A stretch of DNA of 64,000 bases, taken from NCBI RefSeq assembly GCF_027257955.1, contig NZ_JANZNQ010000011.1, forward strand, positions 1 through 64,000, in the 5' to 3' direction. This document shows positions 1-7,709 of this stretch, piece by piece. The translations under genes and the position numbers were made by a program. The notes beneath the pieces were generated by a model. It was not told the origin of the DNA and did not search any database. It saw only the letters and a list, made by a program, of their open reading frames with translations. The DNA is from Zhongshania aquatica (GTDB lineage: Bacteria > Pseudomonadota > Gammaproteobacteria > Pseudomonadales > Spongiibacteraceae). Every line of letters starts with the position of its first letter. Position 1 is the stretch's first letter.

Positions 1-29
1 CGAAAACTGATGACTACATTGACTGAAGA

Positions 30-84
30 TGATCACTTAAAGTAAAAAGACGGCACATGATGTATGAGGTGGATTAAGTGATCA
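30..84. repeat. 11-bp perfect inverted repeat at the truncated hydrolase end
   Basis: TGATCACTTAA at 30-40 is exactly repeated in inverse at 74-84 with a 33-nt spacer. The right arm contains the stop codon of the truncated amidohydrolase. It could be a terminator hairpin for that gene or a scar of the event that removed its 3' end; there is no U-tract to decide. Confidence 0.4.
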
Positions 85-634
85 CGTTCAAGCGGTACGA
101 CTGATCAGGTTCAGCGGAATACGCAAGGTCGTCGTGGCGGGTGAGTACCTCGCCAATACCCTGCCAAACATTGGGGTAGGTTTCTAGCATTTGGCGCAGA
201 TGTTTGTCGGCGTTTTTGTCGGTGGGGTTAAAGCCGCATAAGAAGGGGTGCAGTCTTTCACGCTGTTCTTTGGGAAGCTTGCGATAAGCTTCGGCTACGT
301 AGCTGTCGGTGGCGCTATACCAGTACATGCCGGCGTCGTCACCGGCGTAGTAGCGCGGTCGTTTTGGCTCGTTCTCATGCCATTTTTTCATGAGTGGAAT
401 GCCGCTAATCATGGCGTGGTCAATCCCGCCTTTGTCCATCGCTCGAATGAGATCGGGTAGGGGGTCACCCTTTTGAAAGAAATCAACTATGTGGAGATGG
501 GCGTCGCTATAAGAATACTTAGTAGTGGCGGATTTGGCTGTGTCGGCAAAGTTGCTGGGGGATGCCAGGGCGAGTAATAGGGCGACTAGGGTGTATATGT
601 GAGTGGCAAATTGGCCTTGTCGTAATGTTGGCAT
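74..634 (-). pseudogene. Amidohydrolase-family protein, C-terminally truncated
   Basis: The 186-residue product has an N-terminal signal peptide (about residues 1-30) followed by the start of a TIM-barrel metal-dependent hydrolase: Y-S-D-A-H-L-H-I near residue 42 is the first-strand HxH metal motif of the amidohydrolase_2 group. The text stays family-like up to G-E-V-L-T-R-H-D-D-L near residue 170 and then ends after about 16 unrelated residues. Family members run to well over 300 residues, so the remaining barrel strands and metal ligands are absent. I infer a truncated, probably inactive gene. The stop codon lies inside one arm of an 11-bp inverted repeat (30-40 / 74-84). A short functional relative cannot be excluded. 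Confidence 0.55.
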
Positions 635-770
635 TGTGTCCTCAGCGAAGGGGTTGCGAGCATTCAGACAGGAGGTTCGCTATCGGGTTCATAATTTTAT
701 TGCAGTGAATCGTGGCGCTCCGGTGCAAGTGTGTGGTCGGGTGGTGAGCGGGAGGTGCTAGAGCGGGGGC

Positions 771-1646
771 TTACGCGCCGAAATTCGCCAGCCGTGGGTC
801 TAGCGGTGTGGTGGCTTGCGCGGTGTTATCACCCGAGTTAGCCCCACTCTGCTGTTGGGCGCGGCGCTGAATATGGTCAATACGTTGGCGTAAGTCGGGA
901 TGGCTAGTAAATAAGGCCTGCCAGCGCGCTTGCTCATGTTGGGCTAACACCTTGCTAAAAAACTCTTCGGTGCCTTCTAGGTGACCATAGTATTTTTTCA
1001 GCGTGTTAAGTGCAGCGTCATCGGCGTTACTTTCCATTTGGCGACTAAATCCCAGCATTGTTAGCAGCCCCGTTTGCTGGGCGGTGCTTTGCAGTGCCGC
1101 AGCATTTTGGCCGCCAGTGATTGCACTCAAAAATAACTGCACCAGTAATCCGCCACTAAAAGACTTGGCGGGATGGCGAAACTTGATATGAGCTATTTCA
1201 TGGGCAATTACCATCGCCAGTGCATTTTCTGAAGATACTTCTTTCAGTAATCCAGTGGTGACAAAGATATGCCCACCAAGTGTGGCAAAGGCGTTCGGTA
1301 CGTCTGCTTGCTCGATAAGATGAAGCTGCACGCTGATTTCTGGCGCTAAGTCGGAATGTGTCGCAAGGCGCTGACCAAGCTCTTGTATGGCTACTTCTGC
1401 ATCCAAAAAGGCGACGCTTTGGTCGCTTTCGGTGTTGGACCACTCGGCGTATTTATTGCTTAATTGCTGCTCGTAACGAAAGGGGATGTAAGGCGCTAAG
1501 GTGTTTGCAAATAGCATTAGTAGGGCCACTGTTGCACCAAGTACGAAGAGTACGCCCCCAAACATAATAAAGAATTCTTTGAGGGGGTTTTCCGTAGAGG
1601 TATTTATGCCCTCGGGAATTTTGGGGTTTTGTTTTGCAAAGCTCAT
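771..1646 (-). CDS. M48-family membrane-anchored metallopeptidase
   Basis: The 291-residue protein has one hydrophobic anchor at about residues 26-52 and then an M48 peptidase domain. The zinc motif is H149-E150-x-x-H153 (A-H-E-I-A-H-I), and the third-ligand region is M-E-S-N-A-D-D, where family members carry E-x-x-A-D. By family knowledge this is an HtpX/BepA/LoiP-type zinc protease acting on envelope proteins. A low-complexity Gln/Ala/Thr tail follows the domain. It sits just downstream of two YbjQ-family genes on the same strand (7-bp gap), probably one transcription unit. Its substrate is unknown. Confidence 0.85.
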   Translation of the reverse strand: MSFAKQNPKIPEGINTSTENPLKEFFIMFGGVLFVLGATVALLMLFANTLAPYIPFRYEQQLSNKYAEWSNTESDQSVAFLDAEVAIQELGQRLATHSDLAPEISVQLHLIEQADVPNAFATLGGHIFVTTGLLKEVSSENALAMVIAHEIAHIKFRHPAKSFSGGLLVQLFLSAITGGQNAAALQSTAQQTGLLTMLGFSRQMESNADDAALNTLKKYYGHLEGTEEFFSKVLAQHEQARWQALFTSHPDLRQRIDHIQRRAQQQSGANSGDNTAQATTPLDPRLANFGA

Positions 1647-1653
1647 GGGTTAC

Positions 1654-2118
1654 TTAGCGTTTGTTTTTAGGGCTTAAGGCCGTGCCATAGGCCAAGACCT
1701 CGATTGAAGCCACACCTTTGTTGCTGTTGCCGGATATACGACTAGTTTCAAATTTGGTATTGATAATGGCGTCAGCGCCGGCTGCACGAGCTTGTTCTTG
1801 CATACGTAATAAGGCCTCTCGGCGAGCGCGATCTAGCAAGGTTTCATAGCTGCGAATGCGGCCACCGACTAGGGCTCGCAGGCCTGCAGACACGCGCTTG
1901 AAATAGTCGACTGAAATGACCACATTGCCGCTGACTAGCTGGGCATTGTGATTCGTAAATTCGATAGGGGGGAAGCGGTCGGTAGACACCACAATTTGCC
2001 GTAACTCATCTTCGCGGGCGAAGATGCTTTGGTAGTGTTTTGCTTCGGCTCGGCGTCCAAAGAAAAACCCGAGTCCCAGTAGTAGCGCAAATATACCTAA
2101 CTGAATAAGCGCTTCCAT
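1654..2118 (-). CDS. YbjQ-family protein with N-terminal membrane anchor
   Basis: The 154-residue protein starts with a transmembrane segment (about residues 5-22) and carries a YbjQ/DUF74-type domain: the region R-S-Y-E-T-L-L-D-R-A-R-R-E-A-L followed by A-x-G-A-D-A-I-I-N and a late L-A-Y-G-T-A. The family forms pentamers of unproven function, sometimes called heavy-metal binding. The next gene upstream, 2 bp away, is a second soluble copy of the same domain, so this looks like an anchored/soluble pair made together. Confidence 0.75.
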   Translation of the reverse strand: MEALIQLGIFALLLGLGFFFGRRAEAKHYQSIFAREDELRQIVVSTDRFPPIEFTNHNAQLVSGNVVISVDYFKRVSAGLRALVGGRIRSYETLLDRARREALLRMQEQARAAGADAIINTKFETSRISGNSNKGVASIEVLAYGTALSPKNKR

Positions 2119-2120
2119 GG

Positions 2121-2450
2121 CTATTTTTCCTCGAGGACGACAGCGGTGCCATAAGCGAGTATTTCGGATGCCCCTGCAGCGATGGAGGAGGTGGAATAGC
2201 GCACATTGATGACTGCGTTAGCACCAATCGCTTTGGCCTGCTCAGTCATGCGGTCGGTTGCTTCTTGGCGAGCTTCAGACAGTAGCTCGGTGTAACCGCC
2301 GAGTTCGCCGCCAAAGATGTTCTTTAGTCCCGCCATGATGTCTTTACCCGCGTGCTTAGCGCGAACTGTGCTGCCTAGCACTAAGCCAAGGTGTTGGCTT
2401 ACGCGTTTGCCAGGGATAATTTCTATATTGCTGAGTAGGATGGTGGTCAT
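2121..2450 (-). CDS. YbjQ-family (DUF74) soluble protein
   Basis: At 109 residues this is a full-length stand-alone YbjQ/DUF74 protein: I-P-G-K-R-V-S-Q-H-L-G-L-V-L-G-S-T-V near the start, G-G-E-L-G-G-Y-T-E-L-L-S-E-A-R in the middle and I-G-A-N-A-V-I-N-V-R-Y then L-A-Y-G-T-A-V at the end. It has no signal peptide. It is first of a likely three-gene unit with the anchored YbjQ copy and the M48 peptidase. The biochemical role of the family is not established. Confidence 0.85.
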   Translation of the reverse strand: MTTILLSNIEIIPGKRVSQHLGLVLGSTVRAKHAGKDIMAGLKNIFGGELGGYTELLSEARQEATDRMTEQAKAIGANAVINVRYSTSSIAAGASEILAYGTAVVLEEK

Positions 2451-2477
2451 TATCTGTTCCTTTGGTATTTACTTTAA

Positions 2478-2533
2478 GGCACCTCCGATTAATTCGGTGA
2501 CGCTGAGATATTACCGAATTAATCAGAGGTGCC
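2478..2533. repeat. Near-perfect 21-bp inverted repeat (hairpin or MITE-like element)
   Basis: Arms 2478-2498 and 2513-2533 are inverted copies matching at 20 of 21 positions, beginning GGCACCTC and ending AATTCGGT, with a 14-nt spacer. It sits about 180 bp beyond the apbE stop and 28 bp upstream of the YbjQ start. There is no U-tract, the arms are unusually long for a terminator, and the layout resembles paired terminal repeats of a tiny non-autonomous element. Only one copy is present in this window. Confidence 0.55.
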
Positions 2534-2707
2534 ATAAGTGCTTCCCTGCATGATGTTGCGGCTTAGGAGTCGTATCAAACCCTGATTTTGTGGGTGTGTC
2601 TATATTGGCGTTCTAGCTATGGTTTTGGCTGAGATAGTTAACGTTTAATTTTGGCCAGTTGATTGATGTGTCTTATTGGGCCATACCTATCCAAGCCCTA
2701 TGCGGAG

Positions 2708-3601
2708 TTAGTGCTGAATCCAATGCAATACGTCTTGCTCGGCCAGAAAAGAGTCAGCATCAGCACCCGCAAGCATGGCGAAGGTGGCAATAAGCCCGGC
2801 CTCGACGCAGCTAGGCGCCGCGACGGTGACCGAGCGTGGCGCATTCATTATGGGCCATCCGGTTTTGGGGTTAAGGACGTGTGGGTAGCGAATATTATCT
2901 TTTATTAAATAGCGATTGGCGTCGCCGCTGGTGGCGAGGCCACCGCGTTTTAATTGAATCATTGCAGATTGACCGCCACCAACCTGTTCTACACCAACCA
3001 GCCAATGGGGGGCGTTGCGCGGAGGGCTGGTGGCGAGCAAGTCGCCACCAAAGTTAATTAGCGCCGCGCAGTCGGTTTTTTGCTTGAGCAGCGTTGCGGC
3101 TCGATCTACAGCGTACTCTTTGCCGATGCCACCGAAGTCGATTTCCATGCCGGCTTGTAATGTCAGTAGCGGCCGTTGCCACCTGACTTTATGCCAGCCA
3201 ATGTTATCGCACAATGCTGTTGCAGCTTCGTAAGTAGGAATGTTGGCGCTGCCGTCAAAGCGCCATAGTTTGCGTAAAACCCCAGAGCTTAGGTCAAACA
3301 AGCCGTCACTAAGTTGATATGCATTTTCGGCAAAATCCAAAAGTCCGGCGGTTTCTTCGTCAACCGACACGGCCTTGCCTTGGCTATTGTTGATTTGATA
3401 AACAATATTGTCGTCGCGATAGCGGCTGAATTTGGTTTCAATTCGCCATGCTTCTGCGGCGACGATATTGCCCAGTTCTTGAATTAGGCTCTCGTCATCG
3501 CTGTCGAGCAATAATTCGCAGGGGCTGGCCATGGCACGGAACTGCGCGACCCAGCCATTGCTGTTTTTTTTGAATTCAATTTCCCTTGTGGGGGCTGACA
3601 T
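2708..3601 (-). CDS. apbE: FAD:protein FMN transferase (ApbE), no signal peptide
   Basis: The 297-residue protein matches ApbE along its length: M-A-S-P-C near residue 25, I-D-F-G-G-I-G-K-E-Y-A-V-D near 155, I-N-F-G-G-D-L near 183, and T-S-G-D-A-N-R-Y with H-V-L-N-P-K-T-G-W-P near 225-245. ApbE transfers FMN from FAD to a Ser/Thr of target proteins in a D-x-x-(S/T)-G-A-(T/S) motif. An in-frame TAA lies two codons before the ATG, so the start is fixed and there is no signal peptide or lipobox, unlike most ApbE proteins. It is 36 bp downstream of dsbD. The DUF3570 protein close by carries a matching acceptor motif. Confidence 0.92.
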   Translation of the reverse strand: MSAPTREIEFKKNSNGWVAQFRAMASPCELLLDSDDESLIQELGNIVAAEAWRIETKFSRYRDDNIVYQINNSQGKAVSVDEETAGLLDFAENAYQLSDGLFDLSSGVLRKLWRFDGSANIPTYEAATALCDNIGWHKVRWQRPLLTLQAGMEIDFGGIGKEYAVDRAATLLKQKTDCAALINFGGDLLATSPPRNAPHWLVGVEQVGGGQSAMIQLKRGGLATSGDANRYLIKDNIRYPHVLNPKTGWPIMNAPRSVTVAAPSCVEAGLIATFAMLAGADADSFLAEQDVLHWIQH

Positions 3602-3637
3602 AGTTTATAAACACCGCGCTTTTATCATGGTGAAAGC

Positions 3638-5392
3638 CTACGACGATTTCGTAAAAATGGCGAGCAGCGCGTCGACACTCAGTAACTGTGGCAGAACGAT
3701 GGGCTCTTGGTTACCACCGGGAAAATACACATACAGGGGTACGCCGCTGCGCTCATAAGCCGCCAGTAACTGAGTGATATCATCGTCTTGATTGGTCCAG
3801 TCTGCCTTCACGTAGCGCAGGCCCAGATCTTTGAAGCGATCTTTGATCTTGTCAGAAGAGAGGGCGACGCGTTCATTGGCTAAACAGGTAATACACCAAT
3901 CAGCGGTCACATTTAAAAATATTGGCTGCGCGTCGCGCTGTAACTCGGTGAGTATTCCTGGCCGATAGGCGATGATCTCTTCGTTAGTGGCAGAGATTAG
4001 CGGCTTTGCATCTAGCGAGGATGAGGCGAGAATAAACGCGGCAAAGAGGGTCGCCACCACCGAGATACCGCGCTGCCAAGGAGTGCGAGACCAAAAATAC
4101 AGGGCGATAACAATCAGCAAGCAGCCGATTAGCACAAGCATTACGGCGTCTACGCCACTCTGTCTGCCAAGTACCCACAATAACCATATCGCCGTGAGGT
4201 ACATGGGAAAGGCCAAGACCTCTTTCATGGTCACCATCCACTTACCCGGCCGTGGCAGCAGTCGCGCGATGTGGGGCGACCAAGAAAGCAGTAAGAATGG
4301 CGTCGCCATACCTAACCCAAGGGCGACGAACACGGTTAGGGCGACAATCATTGGTTGCGTTAATGCAAAACCTAGGGATGCGCCCATAAACGGAGCGGTG
4401 CAGGGGCTGGCTACTAATACGGCGAGTACGCCGGTAAAAAACGAGCCGCTCATGCCGCTCTTTTCGGTTAGTGCTTGGCCGGCGCCCGCAAACCGCGCAC
4501 CCAGTTCGATCATGCCGGAAAAGCTCAAACCGACCACAAAGAACAAATACACCATGGCGGCGACAAACCACGGAGATTGCAGTTGATAGCCCCAGCCCAG
4601 TTGCTGACCTGTTGCACGCAGGATCATTAATAAGCCTGCCACAGCGACAAAGCTACTGACCACGCCGGCGGTGTACACCAGTCCGTGAAGACGGCGTTGT
4701 CGTGGTGAAATGTCGGTGGATTCCACCAAGCTCAGCCCTTTTAAGGCCAGCACCGGGAAGACGCAGGGCATGAGGTTAAGAATGAGACCACCGGCAAATG
4801 CCATACCGGCCATAGTCAGCAGTGTGAGAAGCGAGATGTTGTTAATGGGCGTTGATGCAGACGGTTTTAGGGCTGTGTTCGGGGTGTTTGCAACGGGTTT
4901 ATTGATTTCTACGACCGACCCCGATGCGGGATTTATATCAAACCATTGGTGATGTGGTGGGTAGCAAAGGCCCGCGTCCGCACATCCCTGAAAACTAATT
5001 TTTAAGGTGATTGGCGCTGTACTGTTGAGTGCTGGCCTAACGCTAAGACCGTGGTAGAAAACATGGGTGTCGCCAATATTGGGATCTTGCTTTAACTTGC
5101 CTTCGGGCAGGTTTGTGGCGAGCTCATCCAATTGATCTCCGTTGATTTGGCGAACATGAATGCGATCGCGATATAAATAATAGCCCTCAGCAATATGCCA
5201 ATTAATGATTGGCTGCTGATTTTCTACGCGAATGCTTAAAGCGTAAGCTTCTTCTACGGGAAGAAATGTACTTTCTGTTTCTTGAGCTTGGCTTGTGTCG
5301 ACGGGGGTAGCTCTAGCTTCGCTCGCGTTTGTGACTAATCCCACCAGTGATAAAGCGGTGGCTAGGACTAGGTAATAAAACGTTTTTTTCAT
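3638..5392 (-). CDS. dsbD: Thiol:disulfide interchange protein DsbD
   Basis: The 584-residue protein shows all three DsbD modules. A signal peptide (about 1-28) leads into the periplasmic alpha domain with C137 and C143. Eight or so membrane segments follow (about 185-455) with the redox pair C210 (L-M-P-C-V-F-P) and C331 (A-S-P-C-T-A-P). A C-terminal periplasmic thioredoxin domain carries W-C-I-T-C (C499, C502). DsbD passes electrons from cytoplasmic thioredoxin to periplasmic thiol proteins. The neighbouring TlpA-like thioredoxin is a natural client. A strong terminator separates it from the upstream DUF3570 gene, so it probably has its own promoter as well. Confidence 0.95.
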   Translation of the reverse strand: MKKTFYYLVLATALSLVGLVTNASEARATPVDTSQAQETESTFLPVEEAYALSIRVENQQPIINWHIAEGYYLYRDRIHVRQINGDQLDELATNLPEGKLKQDPNIGDTHVFYHGLSVRPALNSTAPITLKISFQGCADAGLCYPPHHQWFDINPASGSVVEINKPVANTPNTALKPSASTPINNISLLTLLTMAGMAFAGGLILNLMPCVFPVLALKGLSLVESTDISPRQRRLHGLVYTAGVVSSFVAVAGLLMILRATGQQLGWGYQLQSPWFVAAMVYLFFVVGLSFSGMIELGARFAGAGQALTEKSGMSGSFFTGVLAVLVASPCTAPFMGASLGFALTQPMIVALTVFVALGLGMATPFLLLSWSPHIARLLPRPGKWMVTMKEVLAFPMYLTAIWLLWVLGRQSGVDAVMLVLIGCLLIVIALYFWSRTPWQRGISVVATLFAAFILASSSLDAKPLISATNEEIIAYRPGILTELQRDAQPIFLNVTADWCITCLANERVALSSDKIKDRFKDLGLRYVKADWTNQDDDITQLLAAYERSGVPLYVYFPGGNQEPIVLPQLLSVDALLAIFTKSS

Positions 5393-5425
5393 GCAAAATA
5401 CTTCCCGCTGGAATCACACCCTTAT

Positions 5426-5462
5426 AAAAAAAAGGGGAGAAAAACGTCGCCGCCTTTCTCCC
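5426..5462 (-). terminator. Rho-independent terminator after the DUF3570 gene
   Basis: Read on the minus strand, GGGAGAAA pairs perfectly with TTTCTCCC across a 12-nt loop and is followed by a C and eight T residues. It begins 27 bp after the DUF3570 stop codon and ends before dsbD, dividing the redox cluster into tlpA-DUF4266-DUF3570 and dsbD-apbE. Confidence 0.85.
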
Positions 5463-5488
5463 GCTCGGTTAACGATACATGGTCTTGA

Positions 5489-6814
5489 TTAGAAGTCGTA
5501 AACGACTCGCAGCATCAAGGCGTCAACGTCGGGGTAAAGCTCCTGATTTTTCAGTTCGCCAAAGGCCTGTGATGGCTCATCGCCGGTCTGTAGGTAGTAC
5601 TCAAGTGCAACACTCCAAGAGTTACTGGGATTGTCTTGGCCGTATTCTAAGCCCACGGTGTAGGCCATAAATTCACCAAGGCGGTAATCCGCTGAGGCTT
5701 CGCTATTGGTGTCGCCAACGGTCGGCTGTTGGCCATCAATAAAGAAGGGCGTGTAGAAATCTGCAGCACTTTGTTGATACACCCGAACATGGGGTTGCAA
5801 GTATTGGGTGTCTGCAAATTTCCAACGATATTTAACGTCAATCGTATTTGAGGTAATGCCCCAGTCGTCAACCATAAAGCGGTATGAGGTATCGAGAACA
5901 TCACCGCCAATATAGCGTTTGTACTGGCCGAAGACGCTGTGCTTTAAGCGGCTGTCGGGTCTGTTTTCATACACCACGGTAGGTAAGTCAGGTTGCGCAT
6001 TGTTTTCAAACAGCGGAATGCCCGTTGTCGGATCAACCACGCTGATAAACTTGTATGGATCGGTTAGGTAACCACTTGAAGAGCTCAGCGAGTAACTCAG
6101 TTGGAAGAGGCTATTTTGATCGATAACTTGTGTTACTCCGACCACGATATCGACCAAACTCTTGGTGTCATCGCTTCCGTTTTTGACCTTGTTGCCATCG
6201 TCATCTTCGTCGTCATCATCCCCTTGGGTTTGGAGTGTGCCAAACGCTACGGGCTTACCATTCACTGGTTCTATCATGTCCATGCCAAGCGACAGGCCGG
6301 CCATTAGCGTGGTGTTGCTGTTGTTTATATCTTTTGCAAAAGTGGAGCTGACCGCGAAGGAGGTGTAGTCATACTCGGTTGAGAAGTTGGTGCCTAGTAC
6401 CATGGTAAGGTCTTTGGCGATGGGTTTTTCCCAGGCTGCATTTACCGCTACGCGGGTATCTTTAAAGGACTCGTCAAGCGGGGTTTCACCGGCTGCTGTA
6501 TAGGCGGACGTTCCGCCTGACGGACTGGTGAATGATTGTGGACGATTCGTTGGTACCGCGCCGTTGGCCGATGCGCCTGTTAGCGTATCTAAGGTCAGTT
6601 TGAGGGTGAGTGTTTCGTCGGTGTCGATTTGTTTTTTAGCGGAAATAACCGGCTCTGTTGCGGTAACACGATCTGGCTCGCTGTAAAAAAGTAGGGCGGC
6701 GCTAATATCCCAATCACCCACATCGTGTTTGTCTTCGGCCATGGCGCCGTGACTGCCAAGTAGGGCACAGCTTGCGGCTGCCAGTGATAATCTAATATTT
6801 TTCTTCATTGTCAT
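5489..6814 (-). CDS. DUF3570 outer-membrane beta-barrel-like protein with flavinylation-like motif
   Basis: The 441-residue protein has a signal peptide (about 1-26), alternating amphipathic strands throughout and a terminal aromatic residue (R-V-V-Y-D-F), as expected of an outer-membrane barrel. It matches the DUF3570 family, which commonly sits with DUF4266, thioredoxin and ApbE genes. Residues 76-82 read D-T-L-T-G-A-S, fitting the ApbE acceptor pattern D-x-x-(S/T)-G-A-(T/S), with S82 the predicted FMN site. An acidic D/E/N-rich insert lies near residues 203-218. The gene follows the DUF4266 gene by 5 bp and is closed by a terminator. Covalent flavin on this protein is inference. Confidence 0.85.
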   Translation of the reverse strand: MTMKKNIRLSLAAASCALLGSHGAMAEDKHDVGDWDISAALLFYSEPDRVTATEPVISAKKQIDTDETLTLKLTLDTLTGASANGAVPTNRPQSFTSPSGGTSAYTAAGETPLDESFKDTRVAVNAAWEKPIAKDLTMVLGTNFSTEYDYTSFAVSSTFAKDINNSNTTLMAGLSLGMDMIEPVNGKPVAFGTLQTQGDDDDEDDDGNKVKNGSDDTKSLVDIVVGVTQVIDQNSLFQLSYSLSSSSGYLTDPYKFISVVDPTTGIPLFENNAQPDLPTVVYENRPDSRLKHSVFGQYKRYIGGDVLDTSYRFMVDDWGITSNTIDVKYRWKFADTQYLQPHVRVYQQSAADFYTPFFIDGQQPTVGDTNSEASADYRLGEFMAYTVGLEYGQDNPSNSWSVALEYYLQTGDEPSQAFGELKNQELYPDVDALMLRVVYDF

Positions 6815-6819
6815 GTCCC

Positions 6820-7041
6820 TTAGTTACAACCGCATCCACCGCCACCAAAACTACGACCACCGCTTGACGCCTCTTTACTAAAGTAAATATGGTCGTCCAG
6901 CGCGGTGTTCAGCGGTGAGCTGTCTAAGGCCATTTCTGGTTTGGCAAGGTTTTGTCGCTGCCACGGGTCAACGCCCATCGAGCTGCAGGCTGTTAGCGTG
7001 CTGCTTGCTATCACAGCAATCCATAGCATGTGTTTTCTCAT
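6820..7041 (-). CDS. DUF4266 small lipoprotein
   Basis: The 73-residue protein has a lipobox L-T-A-C ending at C19, so the mature part is about 54 residues and lipid-anchored. It carries the family's D-P-W-Q-R-x-x-L-A-K-P-E-M motif and H-I-Y-F-S-K-E-A-S-S-G-G, and ends in a glycine run with two cysteines (G-C-G-C-N). It overlaps the thioredoxin gene by 4 bp (ATGA) and is 5 bp before the DUF3570 gene, so the three are surely cotranscribed. The C-terminal Cys pair may be a substrate of the adjacent thioredoxin or a metal site; neither is shown. Confidence 0.85.
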   Translation of the reverse strand: MRKHMLWIAVIASSTLTACSSMGVDPWQRQNLAKPEMALDSSPLNTALDDHIYFSKEASSGGRSFGGGGCGCN

Positions 7042-7484
7042 TGAGATTTCCCCAAAGTGTTATCGATTAGTTCGCGAATGTGTTGTGGATCTTTGACGGT
7101 AAAGCCGTCGTGGCGGGATACCAGCTTGCCACTGCGGTCAAATAGGAATGAATTGGGCATGCCGCGTACGCCGTATTGTTTGGCTAGTCCGCCTTCCGGG
7201 TCATAGATGACGCTGAAGTCAGCGGGAATTTCTTTTAAAAAGTCATCAGCATCTTGGCGTTCTTCATCTAAATTAACCGACACCACAGCGAGTTCATTGC
7301 CGTACTCTTTTACTAAGTCGTTCATAAAGGGGAAGGACGCGCGGCAGGGGCCGCACCACGATGCCCAGAAATCGACATAAACCAGTTTGCCCTTGTAGCG
7401 AGCGAGGTCTAATTCCGCCGCCTGAGAGCAGATACTTACACTGAATAATAAAAAAGCCAGAATTCGCGGCAGTGTTAGCTTCAT
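7038..7484 (-). CDS. TlpA/ResA-like periplasmic thioredoxin
   Basis: The 148-residue protein has a signal peptide (about 1-22) and a thioredoxin fold with W-C-G-P-C at C44 and C47, plus the cis-Pro region G-V-R-G-M-P-N-S-F. Such TlpA-like proteins reduce specific periplasmic disulfides and receive electrons from DsbD or CcdA. It heads the tlpA-DUF4266-DUF3570 unit, with dsbD and apbE just beyond on the same strand. The context suggests it keeps cysteines of the DUF4266 lipoprotein or its partner reduced. Confidence 0.9.
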   Translation of the reverse strand: MKLTLPRILAFLLFSVSICSQAAELDLARYKGKLVYVDFWASWCGPCRASFPFMNDLVKEYGNELAVVSVNLDEERQDADDFLKEIPADFSVIYDPEGGLAKQYGVRGMPNSFLFDRSGKLVSRHDGFTVKDPQHIRELIDNTLGKSQ

Positions 7485-7630
7485 GAGTGAACCTTATCGT
7501 TATGAGTAAGTGACTGAGTTTTTAAAACGAAGTCGGCAGATATGAGCGTAAGGCTAGTGTTAAAAACTTAAGGTTTTATTAAAGATTGCTTTAGGGGTGA
7601 GATACATCGCCAGCTAAACACGGCATCAGT

Positions 7631-7662
7631 ATGCTCATTGTGATCTAGGGGAATGCTCATTG
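7631..7662. repeat. 10-bp direct repeat ATGCTCATTG, 22-bp period
   Basis: ATGCTCATTG occurs at 7631-7640 and again at 7653-7662, two helical turns apart, in the gap between the 3' end of the LysR gene and the 5' end of the thioredoxin gene. The spacing fits a pair of protein-binding half sites in the control region of the tlpA-DUF4266-DUF3570 unit. No known regulator motif was recognised. Confidence 0.3.
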
Positions 7663-7709
7663 GGCGAGAATTTAAGGTGTGAGTTTGGGGTAGGTTTGGG
7701 GAAGTTGGC

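Noticed and set aside
3972-4586. Long open frame of 204 codons on the plus strand
   Set aside because: Antisense to dsbD, whose protein is unmistakable; no ribosome site and Ser/Thr/Asn-rich text typical of a shadow frame.
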